Assembly (NCBI GenBank): GCA_017471125.1
Contig: JAFUWR010000234.1
Location: forward strand, 1 to 5,030
Reading direction: 5' to 3'
DNA length: 5,030 nt
DNA from: Clostridia bacterium
GTDB lineage: Bacteria > Bacillota > Clostridia > Christensenellales > Aristaeellaceae
The position numbers were made by a program, and so were the translations under genes. This document shows, one piece after another, positions 1-4,551 of the stretch (its first letter is position 1; each line of letters opens with the position of its first letter). A model generated the notes under the pieces. That model was not told the DNA's origin and did not search any database. It worked only from the letters and a program-made list of their open reading frames with translations.

Positions 1-1
1 A

Positions 2-43
2 AGGAAAGCAGCGCTGGAAGTGGATGCTTTCCTGAAAGGGTGA
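2..43 (+). CDS. Probable 3' end of an upstream gene (partial)
   Basis: The frame starting at position 2 is open from the window edge to a TGA at 41-43 and reads RKAALEVDAFLKG. This looks like a plausible charged/hydrophobic C-terminal helix. If real, its stop lies 5 bp before the pyrG ATG, which would make pyrG the downstream gene of a tightly packed operon. Only 13 codons are visible, so no family can be assigned, and the chance of a random open frame of this length is substantial. The GC-rich third positions (GCG, CTG, GTG, TTC, CTG, GGG) fit the codon use of the neighbours. Confidence 0.42.
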   Translation, partial: RKAALEVDAFLKG

Positions 44-48
44 GGGAA
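35..48 (+). promoter_or_regulatory. Ribosome binding site deciding the pyrG start
   Basis: AAAGGG at 35-40 is followed by an 8-nt spacer and the ATG at 49, an ideal Shine-Dalgarno arrangement. A GTG at 40-42, in the same frame, would add three residues (M-R-E) and would overlap the upstream TGA in a GTGA arrangement. It has no separate SD, and the protein from ATG 49 begins MTKYIFVTGG, exactly where CTP synthases begin. Confidence 0.7.
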
Positions 49-1641
49 ATGACAAAGTATATCTTCGTGACCGGCGGCGTGGTCTCCGGCCTGGGCAAGG
101 GCATCACGGCGGCGTCGCTGGGACGGCTGTTGAAGGCGCGCGGGCTGAAGGTGGCCGCGCAGAAGCTGGACCCCTACATCAACGTGGACCCGGGCACCAT
201 GAGCCCCTACCAGCACGGCGAGGTCTACGTGACCGAGGACGGCGCGGAGACGGACCTGGACCTGGGCCACTACGAGCGCTTCATCGACGAGGACCTGAAC
301 CGCTTCTCGAACCTGACCACGGGCCGGGTGTACTCCAACGTCATCCACCGGGAGCGTCAGGGCGGCTACCTGGGCTCCACGGTGCAGACCATCCCGCACA
401 TCACCGACGAGATCAAGACGTTCATCTACCAGGTGGGCAAAAAGACCGACGCCGACGTGGTCATCACCGAGATCGGCGGCACCATCGGCGACATCGAATC
501 CCAGCCCTTCATCGAGGCCATCCGGCAGGTGGGGCTCGAGGCGGGGCGCGAAAACGCGCTGTACATCCACGTGACGCTGGTGCCGTATCTCAAGGCCTCC
601 GGCGAGCACAAGTCGAAGCCCACCCAGCACTCCGTCAAGGAGCTACAGGGCATGGGCATCAGCCCGAACATCATCGTGCTGCGGGTGGACGAGAAGATCG
701 AGGACCAGAGCATCTTCACGAAGATCGCCCACTTCTGCAACGTCAAGCCCGACTGCGTCATCGAGAACCTGACGCTGCCGAACCTGTACGAGGCCCCGCT
801 GATGCTGGAGGCCGCGGACCTGTCGGGCATCGTCTGCCGGGAGCTGGGCATCGACGCGCCGGCCCCGGACCTGGAGGAGTGGCGGGCGCTGGTCGGGCGC
901 ATCCACCACCAGTCGAAGTCCGTCAAGATCGGATTGGTGGGGAAGTACGTGCAGCTCCACGACGCCTATCTGTCCGTGGCCGAGGCCCTGCGCCACGCGG
1001 GATACGCCCTGGACGCCCGGGTGGACATCGAGTGGATCGACTCGGAGGGGCTGACGGAGGAAAACTATGAGGCGGCGCTGTCGCGGGTGGACAGCATCAT
1101 CGTCCCCGGCGGCTTCGGCAACCGGGGCGTCGAGGGCATGATCCTGACCGCGCGGTATGCCCGGGAGCGTCATGTGCCCTACTTCGGCATCTGCCTGGGC
1201 ATGCAGATCGCGGTCATCGAGTACGCCCGGAACGTGGCGGGGCTGGCGGGGGCCAACTCCCATGAGTTCGACGAGGCGAGCCCCCACCAGGTCATCCACT
1301 TCATGCCCGACCAGTCGGACGACGTGGACAAGGGCGGCACGCTGCGGCTGGGCCGGTACCCGTGCATATTGAAGGACGGCACCGCCATCGCCGCCTGCTA
1401 CGGGCGCACGGAGATCGGCGAGCGCCACCGCCACCGCTACGAGTTCAACAACGAGTACCGGGACGCGCTGGAACGGGCGGGGCTGCGCCTGTCGGGACTG
1501 TCCCCGGACGGGCGGCTGGTGGAGACCGTCGAGCTGCCCGGCGAGCGCTTCTTCATCGGCGTGCAGTTCCACCCCGAATTCAAAAGCCGCCCCAATAAAC
1601 CACATCCGCTGTTTGTCGGCTTTCTCAAAGCGGCGCTTTGA
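49..1641 (+). CDS. pyrG: CTP synthase (glutamine-hydrolysing)
   Basis: This cytosolic enzyme makes CTP from UTP, using ATP and ammonia released from glutamine; it is the last step of pyrimidine nucleotide synthesis. The product is 530 residues, normal for the family (about 535-545). The N-terminal synthetase domain (residues 1 to about 270) shows the P-loop-like GGVVSGLGKG at 9-18, K39, LDPYINVDPGTM from residue 40, the GAETDLDLGHYERF stretch with D71, and TEIGGTIGDIES with E141. The C-terminal class I glutamine amidotransferase domain starts near residue 292 (VKIGLVGKY) and carries GICLGMQ with the nucleophile Cys382 and the HPEFKSRP motif with His508 and Glu510, so the catalytic triad is intact. 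The start was set by the SD at 35-40 and the conserved N-terminus. The gene converges with the kinase gene. No CTP-sensing leader is visible, since an upstream gene probably abuts it. The last 23 codons are unusually AT-ended. Confidence 0.98.
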   Translation: MTKYIFVTGGVVSGLGKGITAASLGRLLKARGLKVAAQKLDPYINVDPGTMSPYQHGEVYVTEDGAETDLDLGHYERFIDEDLNRFSNLTTGRVYSNVIHRERQGGYLGSTVQTIPHITDEIKTFIYQVGKKTDADVVITEIGGTIGDIESQPFIEAIRQVGLEAGRENALYIHVTLVPYLKASGEHKSKPTQHSVKELQGMGISPNIIVLRVDEKIEDQSIFTKIAHFCNVKPDCVIENLTLPNLYEAPLMLEAADLSGIVCRELGIDAPAPDLEEWRALVGRIHHQSKSVKIGLVGKYVQLHDAYLSVAEALRHAGYALDARVDIEWIDSEGLTEENYEAALSRVDSIIVPGGFGNRGVEGMILTARYARERHVPYFGICLGMQIAVIEYARNVAGLAGANSHEFDEASPHQVIHFMPDQSDDVDKGGTLRLGRYPCILKDGTAIAACYGRTEIGERHRHRYEFNNEYRDALERAGLRLSGLSPDGRLVETVELPGERFFIGVQFHPEFKSRPNKPHPLFVGFLKAAL

Positions 1642-1645
1642 GAAA
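1621..1645 (+). repeat. Perfect 11-bp hairpin spanning the pyrG stop codon
   Basis: TTTCTCAAAGC (1621-1631) pairs perfectly with GCTTTGAGAAA (1635-1645) around a 3-nt GGC loop. The pyrG TGA (1639-1641) lies in the right arm, so the final residues FLKAAL are encoded within the hairpin. It is followed by ATGGG rather than a T-run, so it is not a textbook intrinsic terminator on the + strand. It could protect the mRNA 3' end or be the first unit of the adjoining hairpin block. Confidence 0.75.
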
Positions 1646-1660
1646 ATGGGAAATGGGAGG

Positions 1661-1681
1661 CGCAAATCCGAAGGATTTGCG
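1661..1681. repeat. Hairpin, 9-bp stem with GAA loop
   Basis: CGCAAATCC (1661-1669) and GGATTTGCG (1673-1681) are perfectly complementary around a GAA triloop at 1670-1672. The next hairpin begins on the following base, so the two are stacked end to end. No T-run follows on either strand. Confidence 0.75.
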
Positions 1682-1701
1682 GTTTGCCCCAAGGGGCAAA
1701 C
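1682..1701. repeat. Hairpin, 9-bp stem with AA centre
   Basis: GTTTGCCCC (1682-1690) and GGGGCAAAC (1693-1701) are perfect complements separated by AA. Sterically the innermost C-G pair would open to give a CAAG tetraloop. It directly abuts the hairpins on either side. Confidence 0.75.
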
Positions 1702-1734
1702 TGATTTTGACGATCCTGCGGATCGGCAAAATCA
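1702..1734. repeat. Two-tier hairpin with symmetric A/G internal mismatch
   Basis: The outer stem TGATTTTG (1702-1709) pairs with CAAAATCA (1727-1734). The inner stem CGATCC (1711-1716) pairs with GGATCG (1720-1725) around a TGC loop. A single opposed A1710 and G1726 separate the tiers. The 33-nt structure begins on the base right after the preceding hairpin. Confidence 0.72.
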
Positions 1735-1736
1735 CC

Positions 1737-1757
1737 GGAATGGGGAATGGGGAATGG
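1737..1757. repeat. Short GGGGAAT tandem repeat
   Basis: Three partial or full units (GGAAT, GGGGAAT, GGGGAAT, then GG) run through this stretch. It is a close variant of the GGGAAAT units in the terminal inverted repeats at 1644-1658 and 1873-1887, differing by one purine per unit. That suggests the block was assembled from related G/A-rich modules. Confidence 0.6.
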
Positions 1758-1762
1758 CGGTT

Positions 1763-1790
1763 CAAATCTCTTCGAGATTTGTCTTTATTC
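1763..1790 (+). terminator. Hairpin with T-rich tail, weak candidate pyrG terminator
   Basis: CAAATCTC (1763-1770) pairs perfectly with GAGATTTG (1774-1781) around a TTC loop. On the + strand it is followed by TCTTTATTC (1782-1790). It is the only hairpin in the convergent interval with a T-rich tail on the pyrG strand. The stem is modest (8 bp, 3 G-C pairs) and the tail is interrupted, so termination efficiency is uncertain. It may equally be just another repeat unit. Confidence 0.4.
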
Positions 1791-1810
1791 CAATAGGAAA
1801 CGCGGTAGCA

Positions 1811-1860
1811 TGCCTTCCCCTTTAGGGGAAGGTGGCCCGCGAAGCGGGTCGGATGAGGTA
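1811..1860. repeat. Dispersed-type intergenic repeat: double hairpin plus conserved tail
   Basis: CCTTCCCC (1813-1820) pairs with GGGGAAGG (1825-1832) around TTTA. A second hairpin follows 3 bases later, CCCGC (1836-1840) with GCGGG (1844-1848) around GAA, then the tail TCGGATGAGG (1849-1858). The first stem, the variable second stem and the GGATGAGG tail together match a repeat that I recall as very common between genes in gut Clostridia; this is from memory, not a search. Neither strand shows a T-run after the hairpins. Confidence 0.62.
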
Positions 1861-1899
1861 GGTAATTCAATTTCCCATTTCCCATTTCCAATTTGAAAT

Positions 1900-3408
1900 T
1901 CACTTGTGCGTCATATCGTCGATCTGATGGAATATCCCCTTGTTCTGCTTATATATCTCCCTGAATATCGGATACCCTCTCCGATATACCGCCACGTTTT
2001 CCGGTATCGGGTGGAACACCTTATTCGGCGGGTCGACGCAAGCGGCGCAGGCGGTCTCGAAGTCGGGATACGCGCCCGCGCCCACGGCGGCGGTGATGGC
2101 CGCGCCGAGGCAGGCCTGCTCCAGCGAGGCGCTGCGGTAGACGTCCCGGTCGAAGATGTCGGCCTGGATCTGGAGCCACACGTCGCTGCGCGCGCCGCCG
2201 CCCGCGGCGACGATGCGGTCGCACCGCGCCCCGGCCTCGAGCAGCACCTCCAGGCAGTCCCGGAGCGCGCAGGCCACGCCCTCCATGACGGCCCGCTCCA
2301 TCTCCGCCCGGCCGTGGTCGAGGGTCAGCCCCACGAACGCGCCGCGGGCCTTGGGGTCCATGTGGGGCGTGCGCTCGCCGGTCAGGTAGGGCAGGAAGAA
2401 CAGCCCGTTGGCCCCGGGCGGGCACTGGGCCACAGCCCGGTTCACGGCGTCGTAGTCGTCGTCCCGGAGCACCTGCCGGGTGATCCACTTGAGGCTGATG
2501 CCGCTGTTCAGCACGCCGCCCATGATCTGCCAGCGCCCGGGGACCACGTGGGCGAAGGTGCTGGTGCGCAGCTTCGGGTCGAAGATGGGCGCGCCGACGG
2601 TGGTGGCCACCTGCCCGCCGGTGCCGATGTTGGAGGAGAACACCCCCTCTTCGATGATGGCGTTGCCCACGGCCTGCATGAAGGAGTCGCCGCCGCCGTT
2701 GACCACGAGGGTGTCCGTGCTCAGGCCCGTCTCCCGGGCGGCCTGCTCGGTGACGTGGCCCACCACCTTGGTGGACGGGCCGAGGTCGGGCAGGATCGCC
2801 TCGGGGATGCCCAGCGCGTCCAGCACGGGCCGCGCCCAGCGGAGGCTGCGGTTGTCCAGGGTCAGGCTGCCCGCCGCGTCGGAGAAGTCGGTGGAGATGA
2901 CGCCGCTCAGGCGGTACTTGACGTAGTCCTTGGGGAGCATGACCTTGTGGACGCGCCCGAACAGCTCGGGCTGGCGCGTTTTCAACCAATACAGCGTGCC
3001 CAGCACGTACCCCGCGGCGACGCGGTTCTGGGTGTGCTCGAGGATGGCCGGCGCGCCGACCCTCTCATAGATCTCGTCAAGCACCTCTCCCGAGCGCTGG
3101 TCCATCCAGATGATGGCGTTCATGAGGGGCTTTCCGCTTTCGTCCACCGCCACGGTGCCGTGCATCTGGCCGGAGAAGCTCACCGCCGCGATGTCCCTGG
3201 GGTCGACGCCGGAGCGCTCCAGCGCCGCGCGGATGGCCCGGACGGTCCTGTCGTACCACAGCGCCGGGTCCTGCTCGGCCCAGCCGATGCGGGGGATGGC
3301 CACGTCGTAGCCCTCGCCCGCCGAGTGGTAGACCCGCCCCTCCAGGTCCGCGATGAACGCCCGCACGCTCGAGGTGCCCAGGTCGACGCTCATGTAATAC
3401 TTGCCCAT
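1900..3408 (-). CDS. xylB: FGGY-family sugar kinase, xylulokinase-like
   Basis: This is a cytosolic ATP-dependent kinase of the FGGY family, closest in pattern to xylulokinase, which phosphorylates D-xylulose for entry into the pentose phosphate pathway. The product is 502 residues, typical length. The first actin-like domain begins with the phosphate-binding VDLGTSS (8-14). WAEQDP (43-48), SGQMHG (79-84), LPKDY (158-162) and DFSDAAG (174-180) all match XylB. GGGDS (238-242) carries the presumed catalytic base D241. FLPYLTGERTPH (338-349) and GGGARSDVW (403-411) belong to the second domain. Unusual features are IGTGGQ at 261-266, where E. coli XylB has LGTSG, and WMDQR at 101-105, so the ketose acted on may differ. 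The start at 3408 follows GGAAGGGGG by 6 nt; upstream in-frame ATGs at 3438 and 3426 fall in the -10 box or almost at the transcript start. It has its own promoter. The last 40 codons are AT-rich, with four ATA codons. Confidence 0.85.
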   Translation of the reverse strand: MGKYYMSVDLGTSSVRAFIADLEGRVYHSAGEGYDVAIPRIGWAEQDPALWYDRTVRAIRAALERSGVDPRDIAAVSFSGQMHGTVAVDESGKPLMNAIIWMDQRSGEVLDEIYERVGAPAILEHTQNRVAAGYVLGTLYWLKTRQPELFGRVHKVMLPKDYVKYRLSGVISTDFSDAAGSLTLDNRSLRWARPVLDALGIPEAILPDLGPSTKVVGHVTEQAARETGLSTDTLVVNGGGDSFMQAVGNAIIEEGVFSSNIGTGGQVATTVGAPIFDPKLRTSTFAHVVPGRWQIMGGVLNSGISLKWITRQVLRDDDYDAVNRAVAQCPPGANGLFFLPYLTGERTPHMDPKARGAFVGLTLDHGRAEMERAVMEGVACALRDCLEVLLEAGARCDRIVAAGGGARSDVWLQIQADIFDRDVYRSASLEQACLGAAITAAVGAGAYPDFETACAACVDPPNKVFHPIPENVAVYRRGYPIFREIYKQNKGIFHQIDDMTHK

Positions 3409-3423
3409 AGATGTCCCCCTTCC
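3409..3423 (-). promoter_or_regulatory. Ribosome binding site deciding the kinase start
   Basis: On the minus strand GGAAGGGGG (3423 to 3415) is followed by a 6-nt spacer ACATCT and ATG at 3408. This places initiation at the third in-frame ATG and agrees with the promoter position, which leaves a leader of only about 23 nt. Confidence 0.8.
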
Positions 3424-3437
3424 CATGATCTGCCACA

Positions 3438-3467
3438 ATTATATATGCAATACGCAGCCGTTGTCAA
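3438..3467 (-). promoter_or_regulatory. Sigma-A (sigma-70 type) promoter of the kinase gene
   Basis: Read on the minus strand, a perfect -35 TTGACA (3467 to 3462) and a perfect -10 TATAAT (3443 to 3438) are separated by 18 bp. Transcription would begin near 3431, giving a leader of about 23 nt to the ATG at 3408. Both hexamers match the consensus, which suggests high basal strength, so repression would be the natural mode of control for a sugar gene. Confidence 0.88.
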
Positions 3468-3469
3468 CG
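3459..3469. promoter_or_regulatory. Small palindrome over the -35 box, possible operator
   Basis: CGTTG-A-CAACG (minus strand, 3469 to 3459) is a perfect 5-bp inverted repeat around one base and completely covers the -35 hexamer. A repressor dimer bound here would block the promoter. The arms are short and partly fixed by the TTGACA consensus itself, so this could be coincidence; no regulator gene is in view. Confidence 0.25.
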
Positions 3470-3472
3470 CGC

Positions 3473-3512
3473 AAAAACCGCCGGTCCATCCGGGGAGAGG
3501 ATGGGCCGGCGG
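3473..3512 (-). terminator. Intrinsic terminator after the dehydrogenase gene
   Basis: On the minus strand a GC-rich arm (3512 to 3499, CCGCCGGCCCATCC) pairs with GGATGGACCGGCGG (3491 to 3478). This gives a 14-bp stem with one C/A mismatch and a 7-nt loop, followed at once by TTTTT (3477 to 3473). It starts 15 nt after the dehydrogenase stop and ends 6 nt before the kinase -35 box, so it separates the two transcription units. Confidence 0.92.
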
Positions 3513-3527
3513 CGCGAGAGAGGGGGA

Positions 3528-4535
3528 TCAAACCACCTTGACAGGGCGGTTTTCCTTCAGCGATTCCTTGGCGGCGATGGCGATCTTGACCGCCATCAGG
3601 CCGTCGTGGCCGTCCACGGGCACGGGCGCGTCGTTGGCGACGGCGTTGATGAAGTCCTTGACCTCGGCGATGAAGGCGTTGTTGTAGCGCTCCAGGAAGA
3701 ACCAGGTGGGCTTCTCGCAGACCACGCCGTCGGCGGTGGAGATCATGGACATGTCGATCAGGTCGTTGCCGTCCTGCACGCAGCCCTTGTCGCAGTGCAC
3801 CTCGACCCGCTGGTCGTAGCCGTAGCGGGCGGCGCGGCTGTTGTCGATGACGCCGATGGCGCCGTTTTCAAACTTGAGCATGACGATGGCGGTGTCCACG
3901 TCGTCGTACTTGGCGAAGAAGGGGTCGATCTTGTTGGTGCCGTAGGCGACCACCTCGGTGACCTCGCTGCCGGACAGATAGCGGGCCATGTCGAAGTCGT
4001 GGATCATCATGTCCACGAAGATGCCGCCGGACACGGCCACGTAGGCCTCCGGGGGCTGCTCGGGGTCGCGGGAGCAGACCTTGACCACGTGGGGCGCGCC
4101 GAGACGCCCGGAGGCCACCACGTCGCGGACCTTCTTGTGGTTGTGGTCAAAGCGGCGCACGAAGCCCAGCTGGAGCTTGACGCCCGCCTTCTTCACGGCG
4201 TCCAGGGCGCTCTCGATGTCCGGGATGTCCAGGCCCACGGGCTTCTCGCAGAAGATGTGCTTGCCCGCGGCGGCGGCGCGGCGGATGAAGTCCGGGTGCG
4301 TGCCGGTGGGGGAGCAGATCAGCACGGCGTCGATGTCCTTCGCGGCAAAAATTTCTTCCTCATCCTTGCCCCAGCGCTCCACGCCCAGGGACTTCAAAAA
4401 GGCGATGCCGTCGTCGTTCAGATAGGGGTCCGCCACCGCCACCAGCTTCGCGCCGGGGATGGACTGGCAGAGGTTCGTGGCGTGCAGGCGGCCGATGCGG
4501 CCGAGGCCGAGCTGGCCGATGCGTACTTCTTTCAT
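3528..4535 (-). CDS. iolG: Gfo/Idh/MocA oxidoreductase, myo-inositol 2-dehydrogenase-like
   Basis: This is a cytosolic NAD-dependent dehydrogenase of the Gfo/Idh/MocA family; the closest pattern is IolG, which oxidises myo-inositol to scyllo-inosose. It has 335 residues, the family norm. The N-terminal Rossmann domain has GLGRIG at 10-15, an Asp at the end of the second strand (D36, favouring NAD over NADP), and FCEKP with catalytic K98. The C-terminal substrate domain carries GGIFVDMMIHDFDMARYL (170-187) with the expected catalytic D175 and H179, a segment strongly reminiscent of IolG-type proteins. The start is fixed by AGGAGG 8 nt upstream. It lies 16 nt after the isomerase-like gene and ends at a strong terminator, so it is the last gene of that operon. 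Related family members act on scyllo-inositol, glucose or other sugars, so the general class is far surer than the substrate. Confidence 0.85.
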   Translation of the reverse strand: MKEVRIGQLGLGRIGRLHATNLCQSIPGAKLVAVADPYLNDDGIAFLKSLGVERWGKDEEEIFAAKDIDAVLICSPTGTHPDFIRRAAAAGKHIFCEKPVGLDIPDIESALDAVKKAGVKLQLGFVRRFDHNHKKVRDVVASGRLGAPHVVKVCSRDPEQPPEAYVAVSGGIFVDMMIHDFDMARYLSGSEVTEVVAYGTNKIDPFFAKYDDVDTAIVMLKFENGAIGVIDNSRAARYGYDQRVEVHCDKGCVQDGNDLIDMSMISTADGVVCEKPTWFFLERYNNAFIAEVKDFINAVANDAPVPVDGHDGLMAVKIAIAAKESLKENRPVKVV

Positions 4536-4549
4536 CGTAATATCCTCCT
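4536..4549 (-). promoter_or_regulatory. Consensus Shine-Dalgarno of the dehydrogenase gene
   Basis: AGGAGG (4549 to 4544 on the minus strand) sits 8 nt before the ATG at 4535, within the 16-nt gap after the preceding gene's TGA. No promoter or terminator fits in this gap, which supports co-transcription of the two genes. Confidence 0.85.
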
Positions 4550-4551
4550 GA

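Larger units (their letters stand above)
1644..1887. repeat. Gene-free hairpin block with 15-bp terminal inverted repeats
   Basis: The convergent interval between pyrG and the kinase gene holds no credible gene. It consists of at least six consecutive perfect or near-perfect hairpins, a GGGGAAT tandem and a bounding inverted repeat. AAATGGGAAATGGGA at 1644-1658 is exactly complementary to TCCCATTTCCCATTT at 1873-1887, so the ends of the block can pair. This resembles a REP/BIME mosaic or a MITE-like element. No target-site duplication is evident just outside the arms, and no transposase is present. Reading frames across it on either strand simply translate the hairpins. Confidence 0.7.

Noticed and set aside
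2..33. 9-bp inverted repeat (AGGAAAGCA / TGCTTTCCT) before pyrG, considered as a CTP attenuator
   Set aside because: There is no T-run after it and no room for a leader. It lies within what looks like the coding end of the upstream gene, and the 14-nt loop makes it weak.
643..1692. 349-codon minus-strand frame opposite pyrG
   Set aside because: It is antisense to the conserved CTP synthase, has biased composition, and starts within the hairpin block with no credible start signal.
1613..1825. Possible 70-residue + strand protein overlapping the pyrG end
   Set aside because: It consists of out-of-frame pyrG codons plus translated hairpins and has no conserved pattern.
1644..1887. CRISPR array or insertion sequence
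   Set aside because: There are no equal-length direct repeats with unique spacers. There is no transposase frame, and no target duplication is visible outside the 15-bp inverted repeat.
1625..1903. Possible 92-residue minus-strand protein across the hairpin block
   Set aside because: It merely translates the repeats (it contains PHPTRFAGHLPLKGK from the 1811-1860 repeat). Such products are typical mis-annotated hypothetical proteins. Its start overlaps the kinase stop and it ends inside pyrG.
1906..3687. 593-codon open frame on the + strand opposite the kinase gene
   Set aside because: It is antisense to a well-supported kinase and rich in Val, Gly, His, Arg and Ala with no recognisable domain. 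Such frames arise because GC-ending codons leave few stops on the other strand.
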